Shown piece after piece: positions 52,115 through 60,794 of a stretch of 64,000 nt of DNA (within the stretch, counting starts at the first letter, position 1; the number at the start of each line of letters is the position of its first letter). The stretch covers positions 40,719 through 104,718 of the forward strand of contig NZ_AUEF01000010.1 in NCBI RefSeq assembly GCF_000425845.1, read 5' to 3'. This DNA is from Jeotgalicoccus psychrophilus DSM 19085. Its GTDB lineage: Bacteria > Bacillota > Bacilli > Staphylococcales > Salinicoccaceae. Position numbers and translations under genes: made by a program. A model generated the notes under the pieces. The model was not told where the DNA came from. It was given only the letters and a program-made list of their open reading frames with translations, and did no database searches.

Positions 52115-53251
52115 ATGACTGAAAAAATAACAATGAACAACATCGTCAAACGATACGATAAAGAAGTTACTGTACTGGACGATATAGATTTAACAATAAA
52201 TGAAGGTGAATTCTTTGTAATGGTCGGCCCGTCGGGTTCTGGTAAAAGTACTCTCTTAAGGATGATTGCGGGACTGGAGGATATTACTGACGGTGTGATG
52301 AAGATAGATGACAATGTCATTAATCATCTGCCTCCGAAAAAACGGAATCTTTCTATGGTGTTTCAAAGCTACGCTTTATATCCCCACATGACTGTGAGGG
52401 ATAATATATTATTCGGTTTGAAAGCGCGTAAAGTAAATAAAGAAGAGCAGCAGAAAAGGCTGCATGAAACGGCGGAGATGATCGGTTTAAGTGATTATCT
52501 TGACCGTAAACCAAGACAGCTTTCCGGAGGGCAGAGACAGCGTGTTGCGCTTGCCAGAGCAATTGTCAGCCAGGCACCGATTTGTTTAATGGATGAACCG
52601 CTGTCGAACCTCGATGCGAAGCTCCGTGCCAATATGAGAATTGAAATCCGACGTCTGCAAAGACAGTTTGGTCTGACGATGGTCTATGTTACACATGATC
52701 AAGTCGAAGCGATGACGATGGGTGACCGTATTATGGTACTGGACAGCGGTAAGATTCAGCAGGTCGGACGCCCGATTGATTTATACAACGAACCGGCAAA
52801 CCTATTTGTAGCATCATTTATCGGATCGCCAAAAATGAATATTGGAACGGTACAAAAAGATATTGGCAGTAAAAAATTTATTATTGAAGGTGAACTCGCT
52901 GTAGACGTTCCGGACAGAGTAATTGAAAGTTTGAAAGATATACCGAATATCACGGTCGGAATTCGTGCCGAACATATTACCCCGCCTGAAGAGGGCAAAG
53001 AAATACATACACTGGAAGTCATGAATGTCGAAAACTTGGGCAATGAAACTTCCATAGCGTTCGATGTTGGCAAAGAAATCTGGACGGCAAAATGGCCGGG
53101 GCAGTGGGATATCAAAGTAGGAGAAGCTCTCCCGGTTAATATTTCGCATGAAGATTTTGCATATTTTGATTCAGATACTACTCAATTAATCCGCTCTTCG
53201 AGAAGTGCTTTGAAAGAAGGAGATGAAATTGATGCAGTCCAGCAGAAGTGA
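52115..53251 (+). CDS. ABC importer ATP-binding protein (UgpC/MsmX/MalK type)
   Basis: 378 residues. Walker A GPSGSGKST near 38, the LSGGQRQRVALARA signature, Walker B LMDEPLSNLDAKLR, and VTHDQVEAMTMGDRI. A C-terminal TOBE/OB regulatory domain (residues 240-365) is typical of sugar and glycerol-3-phosphate importers. It is the first gene of a four-gene operon with two permeases and a binding protein. Confidence 0.92.
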   Translation: MTEKITMNNIVKRYDKEVTVLDDIDLTINEGEFFVMVGPSGSGKSTLLRMIAGLEDITDGVMKIDDNVINHLPPKKRNLSMVFQSYALYPHMTVRDNILFGLKARKVNKEEQQKRLHETAEMIGLSDYLDRKPRQLSGGQRQRVALARAIVSQAPICLMDEPLSNLDAKLRANMRIEIRRLQRQFGLTMVYVTHDQVEAMTMGDRIMVLDSGKIQQVGRPIDLYNEPANLFVASFIGSPKMNIGTVQKDIGSKKFIIEGELAVDVPDRVIESLKDIPNITVGIRAEHITPPEEGKEIHTLEVMNVENLGNETSIAFDVGKEIWTAKWPGQWDIKVGEALPVNISHEDFAYFDSDTTQLIRSSRSALKEGDEIDAVQQK

Positions 53252-54158
53252 ATTACAAGATGTGTTTATGAAACAGAAAAGAAAGACACGGCGTAAAAAT
53301 TTCATTAAAGGTATTATGTTTCTGCTGCCGTCGATTATTTTATTTTCACTCTTTCTATTCTATCCAATGATAAAAACATTGTACTTAAGCTTCTTTCTGA
53401 CTGATATGGCCGGGACACCAACTGTATTTGTTGGTCTGGATAACTATATTCAGCTGTATACATCAGATATATTCAGGAAAAGTTTTATCTCTACATTTCT
53501 TTTCGTTCTTTATATCGTGCCGACATCTATAATTATTGCGCTGTTTTTAGCAGTGCTTGCCAATGAAAAGCTGAAAGGTGTCGGCTTATTCAGAACGATG
53601 TACTCATCAACAATGGGAATATCAGTCGCTGCAGGCTCAATATTCTGGATGTATTTATTCAATCCTTCGATGGGTCTTCTGAATGAAGCACTCGGAGTTA
53701 TTGGTATCGACAGTATCGGATGGCTGACTGATCCGGATTGGGCATTGATTGCTATTTCCTTAACGACAATCTGGATGAATATTGGTTTTACATTTTTAAT
53801 ACTGCTCGGCGGATTACAGTCTATCGATCAGAGTCTGTACGAAAATGCGAATATTGAAGGCGCCGGCTATTTCAGGAAACTGTTTCAGATTACTGTACCG
53901 ATGCTTTCACCAACACTGTTTTTCGTACTTGTTGTAACGATTATTAATGCCTTCCAGACGTTCGGACAAATTGATATTTTAACGAAAGGCGGTCCGCAGT
54001 ACGAGACTAACCTGATTGTTTATTCAATTTACAGAGAAGCTTTCGTCAACAGACAGTTCGGTCCGGCCAGTGCTCAGGCAGTCGTATTATTCGTCATTAT
54101 ATTAATTATGACTGTAGTTCAGTTCAAGTTTGCTGAAAGGAAGGTGCACTATCAATGA
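53232..54158 (+). CDS. ABC importer permease (UgpA/MalF type)
   Basis: About 308 residues from the ATG at 53232, with AAGGAG 11 bases upstream; the gene overlaps the ATPase gene by 20 nt. Six helices follow a basic N-terminus (QKRKTRRKNFIKG). The EAA motif reads YENANIEGAGYFRKLFQITVP. It forms the membrane channel with the next gene. Confidence 0.88.
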   Translation: MQSSRSELQDVFMKQKRKTRRKNFIKGIMFLLPSIILFSLFLFYPMIKTLYLSFFLTDMAGTPTVFVGLDNYIQLYTSDIFRKSFISTFLFVLYIVPTSIIIALFLAVLANEKLKGVGLFRTMYSSTMGISVAAGSIFWMYLFNPSMGLLNEALGVIGIDSIGWLTDPDWALIAISLTTIWMNIGFTFLILLGGLQSIDQSLYENANIEGAGYFRKLFQITVPMLSPTLFFVLVVTIINAFQTFGQIDILTKGGPQYETNLIVYSIYREAFVNRQFGPASAQAVVLFVIILIMTVVQFKFAERKVHYQ

Positions 54159-54970
54159 GTATACCGCTGCCTCAGAAAATTATATTATACGTTCTTCTTA
54201 TCGTCACATCACTCATGGTGTTTCTGCCTACAGCATTAGCTTTTATCATGAGTTTTATGACCAATCAGGACATTCTGGCAGGAAATCTGCCGCAGAGTTT
54301 TACACTGGATAATTATAAGTATGTATTTGAAAATTTTCCGATGCTTCAATATCTGATTAACAGTTTTGTTGTGTCAATTGTAATTATGATTGGCCAGCTT
54401 TTGCTGTCGAGTCTGGCAGCATATGCATTTGTGTTTTTGGAATTTAAAGGACGAGATATTATATTCTATATTTTTATCGCGACGATGATGATTCCATTTG
54501 AAGCTTCTGTCATTCCGAACTTCCAGACAATTAGAGATCTTGGCTGGCTGGATACATACCAGGGATTAACGTTTCCATTTTTTGCGATGGCATTCGGAAC
54601 ATTCCTGTTGAGACAGAACTTTAAAATGATTCCGAAGGAATTACGCGAGGCGAGTCTGATTGAGGGGATTGGTGATTTCAAATTCTATCTGACAGTCGTG
54701 CTGCCTGTGGCAAAGACGAGTTTAATTACTCTCGGAGTCTACGGCTTCCTCACCTCATGGAATATGTATCTGTGGCCGCTCCTCGCAACAACAAACGATA
54801 AAGTGAGAACGGTGCAGATTGGACTGAAGCAGATGAGCAGCCAGGAACAATTAAACCAGTGGGGTGTACTGATGGCAGGTTCGGTCATCGTTGTTATCCC
54901 AACGTTGCTGCTGCTGTTCTTTGGACAGAAACATTTACAAAAAGGTTTAACAGATGGTGCAGTTAAATAA
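54155..54970 (+). CDS. ABC importer permease (UgpE/MalG type)
   Basis: 271 residues, six helices, overlapping the upstream permease by ATGA. EAA loop: LREASLIEGIGDFKFYLTVVLPV. The start PLPQKIILYVLLIV and the final GQKHLQKGLTDGAVK are typical of MalG-type subunits of the CUT1 family. Confidence 0.9.
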   Translation: MSIPLPQKIILYVLLIVTSLMVFLPTALAFIMSFMTNQDILAGNLPQSFTLDNYKYVFENFPMLQYLINSFVVSIVIMIGQLLLSSLAAYAFVFLEFKGRDIIFYIFIATMMIPFEASVIPNFQTIRDLGWLDTYQGLTFPFFAMAFGTFLLRQNFKMIPKELREASLIEGIGDFKFYLTVVLPVAKTSLITLGVYGFLTSWNMYLWPLLATTNDKVRTVQIGLKQMSSQEQLNQWGVLMAGSVIVVIPTLLLLFFGQKHLQKGLTDGAVK

Positions 54971-55010
54971 AGCTTCAATATTTTAAAATATAGATTAGGA
55001 GTGTTCTTAA

Positions 55011-56360
55011 ATGAAGAAAAACAGCATATTATTGTACATGGCTTTAGCGGTTACACTAATTCTCGCAGCATGTGGAGGTTCACAAGAAGGTAATGAAGCG
55101 GAAGCTGAAGGTGAGGCGGCATCCGAGGGGAAACAGACAGTAACATTCTGGCATGCAATGGGCGGCCAGGCTCAGACAGCTTTGGATGATATCGTTGCAG
55201 GTTACAATGAATCTCAAGATAAAGTTGAAGTCGTTGCTGAATATCAGGGCTCTTACGACGAAGCATTAACAATGTTTAACTCGGTTGCAGGCACTGACAG
55301 CGCACCAACAATGATGCAGGTATTTGAAATTGGAACACAGACGATGATTGACGGCGGACAGATTACACCAATTCAGGAGTTTATCGATGCTGAAGATTAC
55401 GATATGAGCAATCTGGAAGAAAACATTACTACATACTATTCAGAGGATGACATGTTTTACTCTATGCCATTCAACAGTTCAACACCGGTAATGTACTATA
55501 ACAAAGATGCATTTGAAGAAGCAGGACTGGATGCAGAAACTCCGCCAGAAACTTATGAAGCAGTAGAAGAAGCGGGCAGAGCAATTACTGAAAGCAATCC
55601 GGATATGAAAGGTTTCTCATTACAGGCATACGGCTGGTTATGGGAGCAGCTTTTAGCAAATCAGGGCGCACAGTTATTAAATAATGAAAATGGACGTGAA
55701 TCAGCAGCGACTGAAATTGGCTGGTCTGACGAACAGGGTCTGTCAATTTTACAGTGGGTTGAAAACATGGTTAACGACGGTACATTTGCGAACTACGGAA
55801 CTAACGGCGATAACATGGCAGCTGGATTCTTAGCTGGTGATGTTGCAATGTACATGCAGTCTTCTGCAAGTGTAAGAGAAGTAGTGGACAATGCGGACTT
55901 CGAAGTAGGTGTTGCATTTATTCCTCATCCGGAAGGCACGAAACGTGAAGGTGTTGTTATCGGCGGAGCGAGCCTTTGGATGATGAACGGCGCACCAGAA
56001 GAAGAACAGCAGGCAGCATGGGAGTTCATGAAGTATCTGCAGCAGCCGGAAGTGCAGGCTGAATGGCATGTAAACACAGGATATTTTGCAATTAACCCGG
56101 CAGCATACGAAGAAGAAATTGCGGTTCAGGCACATGAAGAAACACCGCAGCTTCAAGTAACGATTGATCAGTTGCAATCTACAACACCATCAAATGCAAC
56201 ACAGGGTGCATTAGGAAACTTCCTTCCTGAAGGACGTCAGGTCGTTGAATCAGGGCTTGAATCAGTCTATAACGGTGAAGATATTGAAGCAGCACATGAA
56301 ACGATTGTAGAAAATTACAATCAGGTCATCGAACAATCTAACGCAGCTCAAGGGAATTAA
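55011..56360 (+). CDS. Extracellular solute-binding lipoprotein (UgpB-like)
   Basis: 449 residues. A lipoprotein signal (KKNSILLYMALAVTLILAAC) places Cys21 as the lipidated residue, followed by a glutamate-rich linker. The binding fold shows VTFWHAMGGQAQTALDDIV, MYYNKDAFEEAGLD and GGASLWMMNGAPEEEQQAAW, as in UgpB glycerol-3-phosphate and related CUT1 proteins. Order ATPase-permease-permease-binding protein matches ugpCAEB; the substrate is probably glycerol-3-phosphate or its diesters, but a sugar is possible. Confidence 0.9.
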   Translation: MKKNSILLYMALAVTLILAACGGSQEGNEAEAEGEAASEGKQTVTFWHAMGGQAQTALDDIVAGYNESQDKVEVVAEYQGSYDEALTMFNSVAGTDSAPTMMQVFEIGTQTMIDGGQITPIQEFIDAEDYDMSNLEENITTYYSEDDMFYSMPFNSSTPVMYYNKDAFEEAGLDAETPPETYEAVEEAGRAITESNPDMKGFSLQAYGWLWEQLLANQGAQLLNNENGRESAATEIGWSDEQGLSILQWVENMVNDGTFANYGTNGDNMAAGFLAGDVAMYMQSSASVREVVDNADFEVGVAFIPHPEGTKREGVVIGGASLWMMNGAPEEEQQAAWEFMKYLQQPEVQAEWHVNTGYFAINPAAYEEEIAVQAHEETPQLQVTIDQLQSTTPSNATQGALGNFLPEGRQVVESGLESVYNGEDIEAAHETIVENYNQVIEQSNAAQGN

Positions 56361-56363
56361 AAT

Positions 56364-56404
56364 AAAAAGATGTCTGCCTCATTTACTGAGGCAGACATCT
56401 TTTT
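56364..56404. terminator. Terminator after the ABC importer operon
   Basis: AAAAAGATGTCTGCCTCA, loop, TGAGGCAGACATCTTTTT; usable on both strands. Confidence 0.88.
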
Positions 56405-56852
56405 ATGATTTTGGTCCGGTAGGACGGCTTTCATACAGTTCAATCCACTTATCCACAGTCATTTTCTCAGCGAGTTCCGCGAGCAGTTCATAAGGAATCT
56501 TTTTCGGATTGGTAAATCGGATACAGCTCTTGCCCATGTTTAACTTAGTTGTCATGTGCTTCGGATATTCCTCTGTAAACCAGTTGTAGATTTTGGGTTC
56601 ACGGTACATTCCCATATGATATACAGCGAGGTGTTTTTTCTGAACGGCAATACCGATAAACGGCAGCGGCTCATTATCGACGTGATACCCTTCCGGGTAT
56701 TGTTCAAGAGGGACTTCAAAACCCGGCATGCCATGTGAAATACCGACTTCAAAACCCTGTGGCAGATGCGTTTCAATTGTTGCCCATGTTTTTAAAAAAG
56801 ATGCTTTCCATTTCTCATCAATATTTTGAACGTACTCATCAAAAGTCATCAT
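56403..56852 (-). CDS. DUF1801-family protein
   Basis: 149 residues. MTFDEYVQNIDEKWKASFLKTWATIE and GISHGMPGFEVPLEQYPEGYH match the DUF1801/YdhG-like fold, with MGKSCIRFTNPKKIPYELLAEL at the C-terminus. Some members are called iron chaperones, but function is not established. It has a GGGG-type ribosome binding site and is convergent with the ABC operon. Confidence 0.82.
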   Translation of the reverse strand: MMTFDEYVQNIDEKWKASFLKTWATIETHLPQGFEVGISHGMPGFEVPLEQYPEGYHVDNEPLPFIGIAVQKKHLAVYHMGMYREPKIYNWFTEEYPKHMTTKLNMGKSCIRFTNPKKIPYELLAELAEKMTVDKWIELYESRPTGPKS

Positions 56853-56911
56853 TATCCCCGCCTTTTATTAATTACTTCTATTATAGTCACTAAAGTTCAA
56901 ATGAAACATAA

Positions 56912-56938
56912 AAATACCCGGGATATTTCCCGGGCATT
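56912..56938 (-). terminator. Terminator after the YflT-YsnF gene
   Basis: CCCGGGAAATATCCCGGG followed by TATTTTTA on the minus strand. Confidence 0.75.
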
Positions 56939-56953
56939 ATCATTATTTAGTGC

Positions 56954-57808
56954 TTATTTTCTGTAATCGTTCTCGTCTACATCTAACTCTTCACGGCGAA
57001 CTTCTTCAGATACATGTTCAACGTCTTCGTGTTTTTCTTTTCTAATTCTAACTTCTTCATTTACTACATTCTCTTTTTCAACGTTGACGCGTTCTTCGTT
57101 AACCGGGATACGGACTTCGTCCACATCATCAGCGTCATTAAAGCCGCCTCTAGCCGGTACATCGTCAACTGGATTCCGTTCAATAACAACTTCTTCGCGT
57201 TCTACAGGGATATCAAATTCCTGTCGGTCTGTTTCGACATGTTTGTCGACTTTCACTTCACCAGTCTGAACGTTTTCTTTATCAACGTTTACACGTTCTT
57301 CACGCAGCTGAATTCTTTCTTCTTCAGTAAGACCATTGTCACGGTCAACTGCACGTGCATCGAGTTCAGGATCCGCATTATAGTTATTGTTTACAGCACC
57401 GCCTGCGAGGCCGGCACCTGTAGCATTAGCTTTGTTATCATAATCGTAAGTGTCACGTGTTTCCCCGTAATTCATAGCGCTGTCTGAGCTATTATCCGGT
57501 GAATCAACGTAAACTAATACTTCGCCCGCATTTAATGAATTTCTATACTGGACCTGTTCTGACTGACTTAATCCTAAATCATTTAATACTTTCTCTTCAG
57601 GATTATCAGGTGAGAAGAATGAAACAAACTTATCCCATGCTGAACCTTCTGCATCTTGGAAGTTAACTTCGGTATTTCCAAAAGCTTCTTTGTTAATCGG
57701 CTGCTGTGATAAAACCGTAATGTTATTGTCTGCAACACCTTCTGCTCTTAATTCTTCAACGCGTGTTAAGGCATCATTTTCTGTAACATAATTTTCAATT
57801 CTACTCAT
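56954..57808 (-). CDS. Stress protein with YflT and YsnF/AvaK (DUF2382) domains
   Basis: 284 residues. The N-terminal 95 residues are a YflT domain (YVTENDALTRVEELRAEGVADNN), then a disordered glycine/asparagine linker. The C-terminal YsnF domain from about 155 is built of repeating amphipathic units: RVNVDKENVQTGEVKVDKHV, EREEVVIERNPV and RVNVEKENVVNEEVRIRKEK. It is highly acidic. Such proteins are general-stress products of unknown activity, possibly surface-interacting. A sigma-B-like promoter lies upstream. Confidence 0.88.
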   Translation of the reverse strand: MSRIENYVTENDALTRVEELRAEGVADNNITVLSQQPINKEAFGNTEVNFQDAEGSAWDKFVSFFSPDNPEEKVLNDLGLSQSEQVQYRNSLNAGEVLVYVDSPDNSSDSAMNYGETRDTYDYDNKANATGAGLAGGAVNNNYNADPELDARAVDRDNGLTEEERIQLREERVNVDKENVQTGEVKVDKHVETDRQEFDIPVEREEVVIERNPVDDVPARGGFNDADDVDEVRIPVNEERVNVEKENVVNEEVRIRKEKHEDVEHVSEEVRREELDVDENDYRK

Positions 57809-57884
57809 AAATATTCCCCTCCATAGAGATAATTATTTTTTGATTTTAATTTTGAAATCAGTTTTCTCTGTCACAGTATGTAAT

Positions 57885-57909
57885 TTACCCAGCTTACTTG
57901 TTCTAAAAC
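57885..57909 (-). promoter_or_regulatory. Sigma-B-like promoter of the YflT-YsnF gene
   Basis: Minus strand GTTTTA, 13-nt spacer, GGGTAA: 5 of 6 matches in each hexamer, with a leader of about 75 nt. Confidence 0.65.
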
Positions 57910-58048
57910 ATAAATGAAATATTTTTCCCGATAAAATTTTAAAAGGTCGGCAGAATAATTCCGAATAAGTATAGATATAAATAAGTAGTTTATCGACTGC
58001 ATTATAAGGTATGTATAATAGTAAAGAATTAAAAAGGGGAAGATTATT

Positions 58049-58498
58049 ATGAGAAAGGCATGGGCGTTATTCTTATTTGCAGCCGTGATGATTGTTTTAA
58101 CTGCATGCGGCAATAATGAAGAAACAAGGACCTTTGAGTTAAGCGACCAGGGTGTCCAGAGTACGCTGGTTTATACCCATAGCGATGACGAGGTTATCAG
58201 CCAGTCGACGGAGAACATCATTAATTATGAAGAGCTTGGTATTGATAAAGCGCAGGCTGAAGAAATTTTTGCCGGCTATTCAGATCAGTATCAGGATTTA
58301 GCGGGAGTGGAACACAGCTTTGAGTTTGGCGATGATGAAGCTACAGAAAACATTTCCATCGTTTATGAGGAAATCGATGCTGAACAGCTTGAAGGTGTGG
58401 AAGGTATAGAGTTTGAAGGGGACCCGTCTGAAGGTATCAGCATGGAACGTTCTGCGGAAATGCTGATTGATCAAGGTTATACTGAAGTTGAAGAGTAA
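58049..58498 (+). CDS. YehR-like (DUF1307) lipoprotein
   Basis: 149 residues. Lipoprotein signal KAWALFLFAAVMIVLTAC with lipidated Cys20. The mature part is very acidic; FELSDQGVQSTLVYTHSDDEV and IVYEEIDAEQL fit DUF1307/YehR. No function is known. A TATAAT is near 58015 and GGGGAAG precedes the ATG. Monocistronic. Confidence 0.82.
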   Translation: MRKAWALFLFAAVMIVLTACGNNEETRTFELSDQGVQSTLVYTHSDDEVISQSTENIINYEELGIDKAQAEEIFAGYSDQYQDLAGVEHSFEFGDDEATENISIVYEEIDAEQLEGVEGIEFEGDPSEGISMERSAEMLIDQGYTEVEE

Positions 58499-58619
58499 AG
58501 TGATTTCCCGGGACAATTTATCGGTTCTTATACACCTGTAAATATCCTGGGATTTTTAGTGCTGTAAACGATAGTTTCCGGTTATACTAGTAAAGAATAT
58601 ATTGTTGGGAGTGACGGCT

Positions 58620-59420
58620 GTGCAAAAAGTTCTTTCATTAAATAATATTATTTGGCGTCGTAATGGCGAAACGATATTGAACGATATATCATTTGAAGTA
58701 AACGACGGTGAACAGTGGGCGGTTCTTGGATTGAACGGGGCAGGAAAAACTTCAATACTCGATATCATTATGGGATATAATTATCCTACAGACGGCAGCG
58801 CAGAAGTTATCGGTACAGAGTTCGGCAAAGCGAGTCTGCCTGAGATGCGGAAGAGAATCGGATTTGTCAGTTCAAGTCTCGATAAATTTCATGAAACATT
58901 GAACAGAGAGACAGGTCTCAATATAGTACTGAGTGGTAAATTCTCATCATTCGGTATTTATCAGGATATCGATAGAGTATCCGGGGAGAGAGCGGCAAGT
59001 ATACTGAAAGAATTGAACCTGGAGCATTTGTCAGACAGAACGTATAACACCTTTTCACAGGGGGAACGGCGCAGAATATTAATCGGACGTGCGCTGATGG
59101 GGGAACCGGAACTGTTAATACTCGACGAACCGTGCAGCGGCCTCGATATCCGGGCAAGGGAAGATGTTCTTAAAATAGTAAATCGTATTTCGCTTGAAGC
59201 GCGCCATCTTTTATACGTTACGCATCATATAGAAGAGCTGACAAGTGCTATTACTCACGTCCTGTTAATTAAAGACGGCGGGATTGTGGCTGCAGGACCG
59301 AAAAAAGAAGTGCTGACCAGTGAACTCCTGAGTGACACTTATAAAACGCCTGTTAAAGTTTATTTTGAAAATGAAAGACCATGGCTTGTTATTGATAATA
59401 TGGAGGGTGACAATGATTAA
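58620..59420 (+). CDS. ABC transporter ATP-binding protein (YlmA-like), no partner permease
   Basis: 266 residues from the GTG at 58620, nine bases after GGGAG; upstream TTG codons lack a ribosome binding site. Walker A LGLNGAGKTS, signature FSQGERRRILIGRAL, Walker B LLILDEPCSG, and a VTHHIEEL switch. The signature is SQGER rather than SGGQ. No permease gene adjoins it; it overlaps the repeat-rich surface protein gene by 8 nt, implying coupled expression. Confidence 0.88.
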   Translation: MQKVLSLNNIIWRRNGETILNDISFEVNDGEQWAVLGLNGAGKTSILDIIMGYNYPTDGSAEVIGTEFGKASLPEMRKRIGFVSSSLDKFHETLNRETGLNIVLSGKFSSFGIYQDIDRVSGERAASILKELNLEHLSDRTYNTFSQGERRRILIGRALMGEPELLILDEPCSGLDIRAREDVLKIVNRISLEARHLLYVTHHIEELTSAITHVLLIKDGGIVAAGPKKEVLTSELLSDTYKTPVKVYFENERPWLVIDNMEGDND

Positions 59421-60366
59421 GAAATACATAGTGACATTAATTGCAGTCTTACTAATATTTGCCCCTGCCCGGGCATTTGCAGTTGAGCAGGATAATACTG
59501 TTGATGACGGAACAGGTACATATTATGGAGAACCTTGGCAGGAAGAAGCACCGTATGATAATTCGTATGAAGAACCAGTCTATGGAGAGAATTATCAAAA
59601 TAACGGTACAGTAGAAGAAGGTGCGTGGAACGACGGTTACAATAGTGCGGAAGACAACACTTATAACGATCAGTATACAGAGCCTGAAGTATATGAGGAA
59701 CCATACACAGAACCCGAAACAGAAACGTATGAAGAGCCGTATACAGAACCTGAAGTTTACACAGAACCCGAAACTTATGAAGAACCATATACTGAGCCAG
59801 AAGTTTACACAGAACCTGAAGTATATGAAGAACCTTATACGGAACCTGTGGCTGAACCGGAGCCTGAAGAAGAACTTTCTATTAATACAGTTAAGGGAGA
59901 AGGCTATACTGTCAGCGGTGTGGTGACAGGAGATAATCAGCCGGCTGAAAACGTCAAACTCTTACTATCAACAGAGAATGATTCAATAGAAACGGTATCT
60001 AATGATAACGGTGAGTTTACTTTTGAAGATGTAGCGAACGGTATTTATACATTGAGTGCGGCTGACAGCGAGACTTATGAAGCTTCAGCAGAGCCTGTGG
60101 AAGTTACAGTCGAGAACCGTAATAAGCTCGGTTATGACATTGCAGTGACACCAATTGAAACGGAAATAGAGGAAGCTCCTGAAGAAACAGAAGAAACAAA
60201 CGAACCGGAAGAAGAACTGCCGGTTGAAGAAGCGGAAACTGATCAGCAGTCCTCTGATGCATCAGATGGTATGTCTCCTTTTGAATTGATACTTATTGCA
60301 GGCGGGACAATACTGCTCCTTGCTACAATCGGAATTGCTTTATTCAGGAAAATATCAGCCAGATAA
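59413..60366 (+). CDS. Repeat-rich membrane-anchored surface protein with carboxypeptidase-regulatory-like domain
   Basis: 317 residues from the ATG at 59413 (GGAGG upstream). A signal peptide (KKYIVTLIAVLLIFAPARAFA) is followed by a Tyr/Glu/Pro-rich region with EPYTEPEVY-type repeats at about 90-155. Next comes a beta-sandwich (GYTVSGVVTGDNQPAENVKL, then DNGEFTFEDVANGIYTL, about 163-250) like CNA-B/carboxypeptidase-regulatory domains. An acidic linker and a C-terminal helix (FELILIAGGTILLLATIGIAL) with RKISAR end the protein. There is no LPXTG, so it is membrane-anchored. Function unknown. Confidence 0.78.
   Translation: MIKKYIVTLIAVLLIFAPARAFAVEQDNTVDDGTGTYYGEPWQEEAPYDNSYEEPVYGENYQNNGTVEEGAWNDGYNSAEDNTYNDQYTEPEVYEEPYTEPETETYEEPYTEPEVYTEPETYEEPYTEPEVYTEPEVYEEPYTEPVAEPEPEEELSINTVKGEGYTVSGVVTGDNQPAENVKLLLSTENDSIETVSNDNGEFTFEDVANGIYTLSAADSETYEASAEPVEVTVENRNKLGYDIAVTPIETEIEEAPEETEETNEPEEELPVEEAETDQQSSDASDGMSPFELILIAGGTILLLATIGIALFRKISAR
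59680..59860 (+). repeat. Imperfect repeats encoding EPYTEPEVY/ETY units
   Basis: Repeated GAACCNTAYACNGARCCNGAA-type stretches encode about seven TEPE-containing units. Synonymous drift between units is considerable, so the repeat is not newly amplified. Confidence 0.75.
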
Positions 60367-60407
60367 AAGAATTCTTGCATCACGAGAGCTAGTTTGTTAT
60401 TATAAAA

Positions 60408-60685
60408 CATACCGTGCTAAGCGGGGAGGTAGCGGTGCCCTGTACTTGCAATCCGCTCTAGCAAGGCTGAATTCCACTTTTGAGGGTTTGAAGTGTGAGG
60501 ACTGCCTCGGAAGCTCCAGTGTTGAGATCGCGGTCCTATGCAATAGAACGTCACGAATCATGTCAGGTCCGGAAGGAAGCAGCATTAAGTGGCCCATTCT
60601 ATGTGCCGTAGGGTTGCCGTGGTTGAGCTGGACTCCCGAGTAACGCTTGTTCATCATACTCGACAAAGTGGTGCACGGTTTTTAT
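60408..60685 (+). ncRNA. ffs: Signal recognition particle RNA, large Bacillus type
   Basis: About 275 nt. The 5' CCGTGCTAAGCGGGGAGG and 3' GTGCACGG ends pair, and the diagnostic domain-IV sequence GTCAGGTCCGGAAGGAAGCA lies at about 60558-60577. The Alu-domain segment CTGTACTTGCAATCCGCTC is near the 5' end. This is the long form with an Alu domain, in its usual place upstream of dnaX. Exact ends are estimated from pairing; a T-run follows. Confidence 0.93.
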
Positions 60686-60794
60686 TTTGACTTCATAATG
60701 ATGAGGTCTTTTTTTATGCCTAAAAACAGGAGTATAAGAATCCTGTATGTTATAATTATAGCTAGAATTTATGAAGAGTTGAGGTGCCATACTA

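Noticed and set aside
57014..57487. 157-codon frame antisense to the YflT-YsnF gene
   Set aside because: Low-complexity Phe/Val/Ile translation that mirrors the acidic repeats of the real gene.
59417..59788. 123-codon frame antisense to the repeat-rich surface protein
   Set aside because: Open only because the Tyr/Glu/Pro codon repeats lack stops on the other strand; no start signals.
59680..59860. CRISPR-like array
   Set aside because: The repeats are in-frame coding repeats for EPYTEPE units without unique spacers.
60296..60643. 115-codon frame across the SRP RNA
   Set aside because: It overlaps the structured SRP RNA, and its composition follows RNA conservation, not a protein family.
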